A stretch of DNA of 33,882 nucleotides, taken from NCBI GenBank assembly GCA_028689615.1, contig JAQVCV010000055.1, positions 1 through 33,882 on the forward strand. The letters are read 5' to 3'. This DNA comes from Bacteroidales bacterium (GTDB lineage: Bacteria; Bacteroidota; Bacteroidia; Bacteroidales; TTA-H9). Below the pieces are notes generated by a model. The model worked only from the letters and a program-made list of their open reading frames with translations. It was not told where the DNA came from and searched no databases. The position numbers and the translations under genes were made by a program. Positions 1 through 6,107 of this stretch are shown one piece after another. The stretch's first letter is position 1; every line of letters begins with the position of its first letter.

Positions 1-261
1 GCAGTTCCGACCGTCAAAATTGCCAAACCGAATGCCCCGATTGCCAAAACGTTTGACCTTTTTCCCAAAACTTTTGGCAAATTGGATGTTCCGAATGCCT
101 GAATTGCCAAACCGATCGTCTAAATTGTCATTCCGATGGCCTAATTTGCCAAACCGATCGCCTAAATTGCCAAACCGATCGCCTAAATTGCCATTCCGAT
201 CGCCTAAATTGCCAAACCGATCGCCTAAATTGCCGTTCCGATCGTCTAAATTGCCATTCCG
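1..261. repeat. V1: array of 21-bp tandem repeats, truncated by window start
   Basis: From 104 to 261 there are about 7.5 direct units of exactly 21 bp (starts at 104, 125, 146, 167, 188, 209, 230, 251), with core ttgccaaaccgatcgcctaa. Units alternate between AAA and ATT/GTT after ttgcc. Positions 1-103 hold more degenerate copies. Because 21 is a multiple of three, long open frames run through on both strands (LPNRSPK-like on plus), but I see no start signal or protein character and treat it as non-coding. Bases 1-127 are identical to 2504-2630. The array probably continues to the left of the window. Confidence 0.9.
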
Positions 262-267
262 AAAACA

Positions 268-320
268 TCATTTATCTATGCTACATACCTTGACAAAATG
301 TCCTTTTGCCGTGAAGCACA
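268..320. repeat. S1: short dispersed repeat
   Basis: A 27-bp stretch (268-294) is identical to 3514-3540, and weaker similarity continues about 25 bp further (aagcac near 315 and 3561). S1 directly follows the V1 array and lies downstream of the PIN gene. Its partner S2 lies upstream of the HEPN gene and abuts repeat R2. No gene is seen in it. Confidence 0.8.
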
Positions 321-327
321 ACGATTT

Positions 328-439
328 CGGGTTTTGCGTTCGGACGGGTTTCGGAGCACAAAGCTGTTAACCTGCATCGAACTTGAATAGAAGCAGAAAG
401 CTCCAAGTTTGCACGTCACATTGCCTAACGCAAAACCCG
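328..439. repeat. Nested inverted repeat downstream of the PIN gene
   Basis: Perfect 13-bp inverted arms at 328-340 (cgggttttgcgtt) and 427-439 enclose an inner imperfect stem (aacttg near 380 with caagtt near 412). The whole imperfect palindrome is about 112 bp and starts 27 bp after the stop of the PIN gene. Next to its right arm taacgc...gtgtta (426-444) could form a smaller hairpin. Size and position recall integron attC sites, but the RYYYAAC/GTTRRRY core boxes are not arranged correctly, so that identity is unproven. It could also be a terminator-like or recombination structure. Confidence 0.6.
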
Positions 440-465
440 TGTTATCGGTCGTTCTTCTTTCTTCG

Positions 466-957
466 TCAAAGGTCAAGCAGTCCGAATGTTTCATTGTATG
501 GTGTGTTCAAATTAATGAATTGAAATTTCGGTGCAGTTTCTTGTCTAAGAATGTTGTAAATTTTCAAACTTTCACTGTCAGATGAAAGGTAAAATTCAAT
601 GGATTTTTCACAGTCGGCTTGTGCAAACAGTTTAGTGTCGTTAGGGATAATATTTCTATTTGCAACATCTATTTTTCCATTTCTCTTAGCGTTGAATGCA
701 ATTTTCGCAAACTCTCCTGTTCGTTTTGAATGGTCTAAATTGAATGGAATTATTTGTAAGTTTCTCAAAGGAAGCTCGTGAACATCACCACCGACACAAT
801 ACTCCGCAATGCTGATTGTAGAAATCATCATCTTAATTTCTTTCTGTAAAAAGTATCGAAAATATCCATCAGCATTTTTGAATAAGTGGTCACTCTCGTT
901 TAGAAAGCGAATAAAGAAACTGGTATCAAGTAAAACCGCTTTATGCGTCATATCCAC
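466..957 (-). CDS. PIN-domain protein, probable toxin ribonuclease
   Basis: 163 aa. The N-terminus has the PIN signature VLLDTSFFIRFL (D11, then T12/S13). A second acid follows in SIAEYCVG (E52) and a third in IIPNDTKLFAQA (D107). These match the acidic residues that bind Mg/Mn in PIN nucleases, many of which are VapC-like toxins cutting RNA. It is somewhat longer than a typical VapC (about 130-140 aa). The start overlaps the end of the upstream 260-aa gene by 17 bp, so the two are almost surely translated from one message; M3 at 951 is an alternative start. GC is much lower than in the genes to the right, which suggests acquisition by transfer. The toxin role is inferred from fold and operon form. 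Confidence 0.8.
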   Translation of the reverse strand: MDMTHKAVLLDTSFFIRFLNESDHLFKNADGYFRYFLQKEIKMMISTISIAEYCVGGDVHELPLRNLQIIPFNLDHSKRTGEFAKIAFNAKRNGKIDVANRNIIPNDTKLFAQADCEKSIEFYLSSDSESLKIYNILRQETAPKFQFINLNTPYNETFGLLDL

Positions 958-1723
958 CCCTTATTTCCTTTAACCAATGGTCGGGATCTATACTGCCAAG
1001 CCAAGATTTTTTTGCTTTGTCGCGAAGTGCTTTCAAATATATCTCGTCATACTTTGGCTGGTAGTCAACCAACTCTATAAATTTTAATGTTGATGTGTCA
1101 ATTTCTCCCGTTTCCGAATGTTGCTTACCTGTCGCCCTAATGCCAAATGTCTTGTAAAGTAAGTTTTCATCATATTGCTCAAGAAAGCTAATTGGAGTCT
1201 GTATTCTTACTGTTCCTAGTTCTTCAGTAAAAACGTGGATATTAGCTTTATCCTTACCACCTGCATTTGTAACCTTGCCATAAAAGTAAAATTCAGCGTC
1301 AGCCCAAATTGCTTCTGTTCTGTAATATCTTGTTGTTTTATCAACTCTCACTTCGTTTGTGTTAGCGAGTGATGTTTTGATGCTAAAAACATAATTCCGT
1401 TTTGTAGCTATGTCCTGAATGTTTTCAAATGCTTTTGCAGTCCCTAAGTCAAGAAAGTCAATATTTTGAACTTGGTTAACCTGTCCAATAATTGCGTTGA
1501 AACCAATTATATTTTGAATTGATGTTTTAAGTATATGTTTTACAGAACCTTCTTCAATTTTATAGCTGATATTTGGTCTATCTCTCTTGTCGCCCGGATA
1601 AAGCAAATTTTCGGCATTTTCTAGAATAGTAATAATCTCCCGAATGTCGTAGTTGTCGGGTGAAAGGTCAAGGTTTCCCTTTGAACCAGTTATTCGTATC
1701 TCTATGAAGCCAATTTTTTCCAC
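941..1723 (-). CDS. Unknown 260-aa protein, partner of the PIN protein
   Basis: 260 aa, not recognised. It is soluble-looking, with no signal peptide or membrane segment, rich in beta-type segments and charged residues, and ends SWLGSIDPDHWLKEIRGGYDA. The only usable start is GTG at 1723: an in-frame stop lies about 20 bp upstream and no Met follows early. It overlaps the PIN gene by 17 bp, so a functional pair is likely. The usual PIN antitoxin is a 70-90 aa DNA-binding protein; this partner is three times longer and I see no helix-turn-helix or ribbon-helix-helix. It could be a large antitoxin, a sensor, or an effector in a defence-type module. Composition is AT-rich like the PIN gene. Confidence 0.8.
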   Translation of the reverse strand: MEKIGFIEIRITGSKGNLDLSPDNYDIREIITILENAENLLYPGDKRDRPNISYKIEEGSVKHILKTSIQNIIGFNAIIGQVNQVQNIDFLDLGTAKAFENIQDIATKRNYVFSIKTSLANTNEVRVDKTTRYYRTEAIWADAEFYFYGKVTNAGGKDKANIHVFTEELGTVRIQTPISFLEQYDENLLYKTFGIRATGKQHSETGEIDTSTLKFIELVDYQPKYDEIYLKALRDKAKKSWLGSIDPDHWLKEIRGGYDA

Positions 1724-1727
1724 TTTA

Positions 1728-1735
1728 CAAAGGTA
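1728..1735 (-). promoter_or_regulatory. -7 box (TACCTTTG) of the 260-aa/PIN operon
   Basis: Read on the minus strand this is a perfect match to the Bacteroidota -7 element TAnnTTTG. It ends only 4 bp before the GTG start at 1723, so transcription would begin at or next to the start codon and give a leaderless message. No clear TTG -33 element is visible. Confidence 0.5.
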
Positions 1736-1763
1736 ATATTTTTAGGGGTTGGTTAGCCTTTTT

Positions 1764-2072
1764 TTAATTGCTGGTTTCTTGCAGGTCTGTCGTTTCAGAA
1801 ACACCGCTAACTCGCCTATATGTGCCTAAAAACTGCACACATACAACAGCATCCCGCGTGTATGCAAACATTTGAGTGCTCTTCAATCCCGGCTTCAGGT
1901 GATTGCCGCCTTTCATCAAGCCTGCACCCACCGGCAATTGGTTGGATGCCGCGGAAGGAGGTAGAAAAACGCTGCCTGAAAGTGGCTTTTGCCCGACACC
2001 TTTCCCCGGTACATCAAAAGCGAAGGGGGAAGACATAACGGTGACAGAATCAGAATGCATGGCGTACAACAT
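1764..2072 (-). CDS. Hypothetical small protein encoded in repeat R1
   Basis: 102 aa, beginning MLYAMHSDSVTVMSSPFAF. The first 81 residues are almost the same as the frame in R2 (3583-3828), with substitutions K/R and N/I. The last 21 residues come from sequence outside the repeat. A conserved Bacteroidota promoter (2092-2119) lies about 20-45 bp upstream of the ATG, which supports transcription. It has no recognisable domain and reads like a chance frame in places (Ser/Pro/Gly rich), so translation is uncertain; the repeat may instead act as a non-coding or promoter element. Confidence 0.35.
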   Translation of the reverse strand: MLYAMHSDSVTVMSSPFAFDVPGKGVGQKPLSGSVFLPPSAASNQLPVGAGLMKGGNHLKPGLKSTQMFAYTRDAVVCVQFLGTYRRVSGVSETTDLQETSN

Positions 2073-2220
2073 TTTATAAACTAACTGAGGGCAAAGTTAT
2101 AGTTTTTTACAGGTGCAAAACTTTGTTGTTAAGAAAATTCCTTTTGCTCTGGCGAGGAACGGTGGCGAAATCGAGCCGCAAGCCCTCAGAGCTCTACTAT
2201 TCATGAAACGAGGTTCGCTG
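1811..2220. repeat. R1: ~410-bp repeat element, copy 1
   Basis: Nearly identical to 3568-3974, with scattered substitutions and a 1-bp indel near 1828. The left edge is sharp at actcgcctatatg (1810/3567). The right edge fades after tcatgaa(a/g)cga. Both copies lie immediately upstream, in the minus sense, of a toxin-antitoxin-like operon. Each copy carries a conserved minus-strand promoter and an open frame of at least 81 codons. No transposase or terminal inverted repeats are seen, so it is not an obvious insertion sequence. Confidence 0.9.
2092..2119 (-). promoter_or_regulatory. Promoter inside repeat R1
   Basis: On the minus strand TAACTTTG (2092-2099) matches the -7 consensus TAnnTTTG, and TTTTGC (2115-2120) supplies a -33 TTG at suitable spacing. 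The same pair is conserved in R2. It points toward the 102-aa frame and, beyond it, the 260-aa/PIN operon. Confidence 0.6.
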
Positions 2221-2265
2221 CTTCTAACCTATCTTACTGTTCAATTTCACGAAAAAACTGCGAAT

Positions 2266-2660
2266 TAATTTGCCGTTCCGATCGTCTAAATTGCCATTCC
2301 GATGGCCTAATTTGCCAAACGGATCGCCTAATTTGCCAAACAGAATGACTTAATTGCCAAACCGAATGCCCAATTTCCCATTCTGATATACCTTTTTCCC
2401 AAAACTTTTGGCAAACGAGCCGTTCCGAATGCCTAATTTGCCAAACAGAATGCCTCGATTGCCAAACCGAATGCCCCCTATTTTGCAGATTTTGGCAAAT
2501 TTCGCAGTTCCGACCGTCAAAATTGCCAAACCGAATGCCCCGATTGCCAAAACGTTTGACCTTTTTCCCAAAACTTTTGGCAAATTGGATGTTCCGAATG
2601 CCTGAATTGCCAAACCGATCGTCTAAATTGCCATTCCGATAGTCCAAGTTGCCAAAACCA
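2266..2660. repeat. V2: degenerate 21-bp repeat array
   Basis: About 395 bp of the same ttgcca(a/t)(a/t)ccga-type repeat as V1, more degenerate, with both 21-bp and irregular spacings. Positions 2504-2630 are identical to 1-127. It lies directly downstream of the HEPN/MNT operon (minus sense) and upstream of R1. Open frames on both strands reflect only the period divisible by three. No gene is called here; 2661-2797 holds only the repeated phrase ctatcggga (around 2697 and 2705) and nothing I can name. Confidence 0.85.
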
Positions 2661-2797
2661 GAATGCTCGGCACGCAGCTGCCCCCTACCAATTGCTATCG
2701 GGACTATCGGGAGGGGACTAACTTTGTAGCTGGCGTTTTCCAGTAAGTTTTCGGGAGTTGCAGCGCGTTTAGATGGTATTCGTTGTGATTATGTGGC

Positions 2798-3112
2798 TTA
2801 TGCAGCAACTTCAATTCCGGTCTTTTTTATTTCGGCTACAAATGGATTTCCTGAATCGAAATCATTGTGAGATATTGGATGTGGTTCAATCCTTGAATCT
2901 ATCTGTGCAGCCAACATCATAAGTTGTACTTGAATATCAAATCGTTTAGCATCATCTAGGTTTGTAAAAATCAAGGCTAAGTCAATATCGCTATCTTCAG
3001 TTGATTTTCCTTTAGCATACGACCCAAATAAATATACTCTCTCAATATCAGAGTATTTTTCTTTAATCAATTCCAGATATTTTGTTATTGTTGAATCAAT
3101 GTTTTTATCCAT
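2798..3112 (-). CDS. MNT-type nucleotidyltransferase, probable antitoxin of the HEPN protein
   Basis: 104 aa, typical length for a minimal nucleotidyltransferase. The motif GS-x10-D-x-D is complete (G30 S31 ... D42, D44), preceded by a hydrophobic strand (VYLF). In MNT/HEPN systems this protein is the antitoxin; in studied cases it transfers AMP from ATP to a tyrosine of the HEPN toxin. The gene follows and overlaps the HEPN gene by 28 bp, so co-translation is likely. The AT-rich composition matches the other cassette genes. Confidence 0.85.
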   Translation of the reverse strand: MDKNIDSTITKYLELIKEKYSDIERVYLFGSYAKGKSTEDSDIDLALIFTNLDDAKRFDIQVQLMMLAAQIDSRIEPHPISHNDFDSGNPFVAEIKKTGIEVAA

Positions 3113-3492
3113 GGTCTTAGCTCCTTTATTTTATCAATCCACTTATCGGCAAATTCAGGCGTACATTGTTTTTTGAAACTCATTTTATAGTCATCGTATC
3201 TTGCATTGATATTGAATGCAGTAATCGTAACAAGCTGCTCTTTTTTATCATCGGTTAAATTCAATTCTGCTTTCTCTGCAAGTCTCAAAAGATTATGAAT
3301 AAAAGGTGGATAGTCAGATTTAACCTTGACATAATATGCCTTTAAAAGTTTCTCTATCATCAAATGCCCAATAAATAAAGACCAACTAAATCTTTTTGAA
3401 TCATACATTGCAATCATTGTCTCGTAATCATCATCTGAGCCAGCAATCCAATATTCAATCAGTTTATCCCTATTTAAATCTTTATTAACCAT
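3085..3492 (-). CDS. HEPN-domain protein, probable toxin partner of the MNT protein
   Basis: 135 aa. It has the layout of the HEPN fold: an N-terminal helix with AGSDDDYETM, a middle YPPFIHNLLRLAEKAEL segment, and near the C-terminus ARYDDYKMSF followed by FADKWIDKIKELRPWIK. HEPN toxins are RNases with an R-x4-6-H motif. Here the region begins R98-Y-D-D-Y-K but has no His at the expected place, so either the motif is degenerate, as in many members of this HEPN subgroup, or activity differs. The gene is first in the operon and overlaps MNT. A minus-strand TATTTTTG box (about 3495-3510) lies close to the ATG. Confidence 0.8.
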   Translation of the reverse strand: MVNKDLNRDKLIEYWIAGSDDDYETMIAMYDSKRFSWSLFIGHLMIEKLLKAYYVKVKSDYPPFIHNLLRLAEKAELNLTDDKKEQLVTITAFNINARYDDYKMSFKKQCTPEFADKWIDKIKELRPWIKTLIQQ

Positions 3493-3513
3493 AAACTCAA
3501 AAATACAAAAATA

Positions 3514-3566
3514 TCATTTATCTATGCTACATACCTTGACGAAATATCATTTTGTCATTAAGCACG
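3514..3566. repeat. S2: short dispersed repeat, copy 2
   Basis: 3514-3540 is identical to 268-294, with weaker similarity to about 3566. It touches the left edge of R2 and lies between R2 and the HEPN start, so it forms the immediate upstream region of that operon. In the other unit the same sequence lies downstream of the PIN gene. Confidence 0.8.
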
Positions 3567-3582
3567 ACTCGCCTATATGTAC

Positions 3583-3828
3583 CTAAAACTGCACACATAC
3601 AACAGCATCCCGCGTGTATGCAAACATTTGAGTGCTCTTCAATCCCGGCTTCAGGTGAATGCCACCTTTCATCAAGCCTGCACCCACCGGCAATTGGTTG
3701 GATGCCGCGGAAGGAGGAAGAAAAACGCTGCCTGAAAGTGGCCTTTGCCCGACACCTTTCCCCGGTACATCAAAAGCGAAGGGGGAAGACATAACGGTGA
3801 CAGAATCAGAGTGCATGGCGTACAACAT
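3583..3828 (-). CDS. Hypothetical small protein encoded in repeat R2
   Basis: 81 aa and almost the same as the first 81 residues of the R1 frame. The frame is intact in both copies although the DNA has diverged by several percent, which is weak evidence that it is translated. It is preceded by the conserved promoter. No domain is recognised. Coding status is uncertain. Confidence 0.35.
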   Translation of the reverse strand: MLYAMHSDSVTVMSSPFAFDVPGKGVGQRPLSGSVFLPPSAASNQLPVGAGLMKGGIHLKPGLKSTQMFAYTRDAVVCVQF

Positions 3829-3847
3829 TTTATTAACTAACTGAGGG

Positions 3848-3876
3848 CAAAGTTATAGTTTTTTACAGAAGCAAAA
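3848..3876 (-). promoter_or_regulatory. Promoter inside repeat R2
   Basis: Minus-strand TAACTTTG (3848-3855) with TTTTGC at 3871-3876, matching the pair in R1. It would drive the 81-aa frame and possibly read on into HEPN/MNT. Confidence 0.6.
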
Positions 3877-4114
3877 CTTTGTTGTTAAGAAAATTCCTTT
3901 TGCTCTGGCGAGGAACGGTGGCGAAATCGAGCCGCAAGCATTGGGAGCTCTCCTACTCATGAAGCGATGTTCGCTCTGCGGGAGTACTCAAAAAAAGTGT
4001 GTCACCTTGAGTTCTGGGTTGTGGATCGCCATTCTCCGCAGAAAATGCGGTGGGTTATCCCTTATTCTCCGCAACCCCGCGCAAGTCTCCAGGGGAGATG
4101 ATGCCATGTCGTTG

Positions 4115-4219
4115 CCCGGTCGCGGCCTGAATTGCCCAAATGGGCAGGACACACGGTCGCCGAAACAGCAAAAACCCCATCCGGAAGGACAGGGCAAGCC
4201 GGCAAGTGCCGGAGGTTTT
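4115..4219. repeat. 105-bp dispersed repeat, copy 1
   Basis: Aligns without gaps to 10303-10407; I count 10 mismatches in 105 bases. It contains cggaaggacaggg and ggcaagtgccg phrases. It is followed by a perfect 10-bp inverted repeat, ggttttgagg (4214-4223) with its complement at 4264-4273. Not evidently coding. The two copies flank the xylose locus. Confidence 0.85.
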
Positions 4220-4521
4220 GAGGGATTAATCACCAATTTGCTTAAAAACCAGATTTGCAACAGCCTCAAAACCATGCCAGAACACCTTTTGGTTGTTGAG
4301 CCACCCCTGGAGCCCTGACCCAAACAACAGCTGCCGGTGGTATGTTTCACGAAATCAGGACTGCACGAACCGGCACGACTGATTTTTTCAACCTGGTGCC
4401 ACTCTTTAGCCTGACAGACCTTGCCAACAGAAGAGGCCGTGAGTGGCCAACAAGCTATTCAATACCTGAAAACTCCGGCAAATTGCTATCGGGTTCCGAC
4501 ACCCGGTTGCAACCCATTATT

Positions 4522-4553
4522 TGGCCAAAAAGTACTATTTTGTGGCCAAAAAA
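4522..4553. promoter_or_regulatory. Direct-repeat operator upstream of xylB
   Basis: Two direct copies of tggccaaaaa start at 4522 and 4543, a spacing of 21 bp (two helical turns), the arrangement typical of AraC-family binding sites. The downstream copy abuts the place where a -33 box should be, as expected for an activator touching RNA polymerase. The AraC-type gene at 9281 is the obvious candidate regulator; this link is inferred. Confidence 0.6.
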
Positions 4554-4579
4554 AACCACCTGCAACCGAAAGGGTGATG

Positions 4580-4587
4580 TACTTTTG
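4580..4587 (+). promoter_or_regulatory. -7 box (TACTTTTG) of the xyl operon
   Basis: Exact match to TAnnTTTG, 17 bp before the xylB ATG, leaving a leader of roughly 10 nt. No TTG is present at -33 (region ccacctgcaa), so the promoter looks activator-dependent. Confidence 0.6.
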
Positions 4588-4604
4588 CTCAAATTCATTG
4601 AAAA

Positions 4605-6089
4605 ATGATTACACTTGGAATTGATTTAGGCAGCTCGTCCATCAAGGTATCGCTCTTTGATGCATTGAAAGGGAAGAGCATTGCCGGAGCAAGCTATCCA
4701 CCGCAGGAGATGGAGATCGTAGCACCGCAACCTGATTGGGCAGAGCAGTCTCCTGCCGTCTGGATGGAAAACCTGTACAAGGTCATGGCTATCGTGCAAG
4801 CCAGCCATTCTGAAACCCTGCGTCAGGTGAGGGCCATAGGGATCACCTACCAGATGCATGGTTTGGTGCTGGTTGATGCCAACGGGAAGCTGTTGCGTAA
4901 CTCCATCATCTGGTGCGACAGCCGGTCGGTAGGTATCGGCAACAAAGCCTTCAACGACCTGGGATCAGAGTTCTGTCTTTCCCGTTTGCTCAATTCGCCC
5001 GGGAATTTTACTGCATCGAAACTAGCCTGGGTGAAACAGCACGAGCCCGGTGTATTCAGCAAAGCCTATAAGTTTATGCTTCCGGGCGATTACATCGCCT
5101 ATCGTCTTACGAATCAAATTACCACCACCGCCTCCGGCCTTTCGGAAGGAGTTTTCTGGGATTTCGAAAACCAGCGCATATCACAAGAGTTGCTCGATTA
5201 TTTTGGGTTCGATGGCAGCATCATCCCTGAAGTGGTTGACACCTTTGCTCCTCAGGGCAGACTGACTTCAGAAATGGCCTCACGGCTGGGGTTGCAAGGG
5301 GGCATTCCGGTGGCTTACCGTGCCGGCGACCAACCCAACAATGCTTTTTCGCTGAAGGTGTTGAATCCGGGGGAGGTGGCAGCTACTGCCGGAACGTCGG
5401 GGGTGATTTATGGCGTAACAGCTGCCAAAAGGTTCGACCCCCTTTCCAGGGTAAACACCTTTCTGCACGTCAACAACCTTCAGCACCAACCCCGGCTGGG
5501 AATTTTGTTTTGCCTTAATTCGGCAGGCATCCTCAATGCCTGGGCACGCCATGAACTTAGCGGAAAGAGAACCACTTATACTTTAATGAACAAAGTCGCG
5601 GCCCGCGTTCAGGAAGGTTCAGAAGGGCTGATGATCATGCCCTTTGGCAATGGTGCCGAACGGATGTTACAAAACAGGAATCCCGGGGCCTCCATTCACG
5701 GACTCAACCTGGTAAAACACCAGAAAAAACATCTCTTCAGAGCCATCCACGAGAGCATTGCCTTCGCCTTTAACTATGGCATCGAAATCATGCAACCCAT
5801 GGGGCTCAACCTTTCTGTTATCAGAGCTGGTGAAGCCAATCTTTTCCAAAGCCAGGTGTTTGCACAAACTCTGGCAAACCTATCGGGAGCCACCATCGAA
5901 CTTTACGAAACCAACGGCGCCGAAGGAGCAGCCCGTGGTGCAGCCATCGGAGCCAGTTTCCTGAACAACCCCGAAGCCGCTTTCGTCAATTTCGAGATAA
6001 ACCGAACCCTTGTTCCCGATCCCAAAACCCGCATCCACGACACTTACGATCAATGGAAAAGCCTGCTGGCCAAAGTAACTACATCCTGA
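4605..6089 (+). CDS. xylB: Xylulokinase
   Basis: 494 aa, usual length for the FGGY carbohydrate kinase family. It phosphorylates D-xylulose with ATP to xylulose 5-phosphate, which enters the pentose phosphate pathway; cytosolic. Visible motifs: N-terminal phosphate loop GIDLGSSSIKVSLFD, PDWAEQSPAVW, GITYQMHGLVLVD, WCDSRS, and the catalytic Asp in AGDQPNNAF (D242). The C-terminal ATP-binding half has EVAATAGTSGVIYG and GAEGAARGAAIGA. It is the first gene of the operon, 18 bp before xylA. The start is set by the -7 box at 4580 and the conserved N-terminus. Pairing with xylose isomerase settles the substrate among FGGY kinases. Confidence 0.95.
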   Translation: MITLGIDLGSSSIKVSLFDALKGKSIAGASYPPQEMEIVAPQPDWAEQSPAVWMENLYKVMAIVQASHSETLRQVRAIGITYQMHGLVLVDANGKLLRNSIIWCDSRSVGIGNKAFNDLGSEFCLSRLLNSPGNFTASKLAWVKQHEPGVFSKAYKFMLPGDYIAYRLTNQITTTASGLSEGVFWDFENQRISQELLDYFGFDGSIIPEVVDTFAPQGRLTSEMASRLGLQGGIPVAYRAGDQPNNAFSLKVLNPGEVAATAGTSGVIYGVTAAKRFDPLSRVNTFLHVNNLQHQPRLGILFCLNSAGILNAWARHELSGKRTTYTLMNKVAARVQEGSEGLMIMPFGNGAERMLQNRNPGASIHGLNLVKHQKKHLFRAIHESIAFAFNYGIEIMQPMGLNLSVIRAGEANLFQSQVFAQTLANLSGATIELYETNGAEGAARGAAIGASFLNNPEAAFVNFEINRTLVPDPKTRIHDTYDQWKSLLAKVTTS

Positions 6090-6107
6090 TTTTCTAATCT
6101 ATATACC

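Larger units (their letters stand above)
3568..3974. repeat. R2: ~407-bp repeat element, copy 2
   Basis: Second copy of the element at 1811-2220, in the same orientation. It lies upstream (minus sense) of the HEPN/MNT operon. The promoter (3848-3876) and the open frame are both conserved. After it, 3975-4114 holds no gene or repeat that I can name. Confidence 0.9.

Noticed and set aside
20-370. Long open frame through the left repeat array
   Set aside because: The frame is open only because the 21-bp period is a multiple of three; no start signal or protein-like composition.
2234-2647. 137-codon minus-strand frame in V2 (VWQIRHS-type repeats)
   Set aside because: Product of degenerate tandem repeats; open in several frames and on both strands.
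1-2660. CRISPR array
   Set aside because: Repeats are back to back at 21-bp spacing with no unique spacers, and no cas genes are present.
1811-3974. R elements as insertion sequences
   Set aside because: No transposase, no terminal inverted repeats and no clear target duplication at the edges.
3941-4350. Overlapping ~120-codon frames on both strands upstream of xylB
   Set aside because: They cover the 105-bp repeat and an inverted repeat, with no domain or promoter.
4342-4624. Short plus-strand frames running into the xylB start
   Set aside because: They cover the operator and promoter region and look random.
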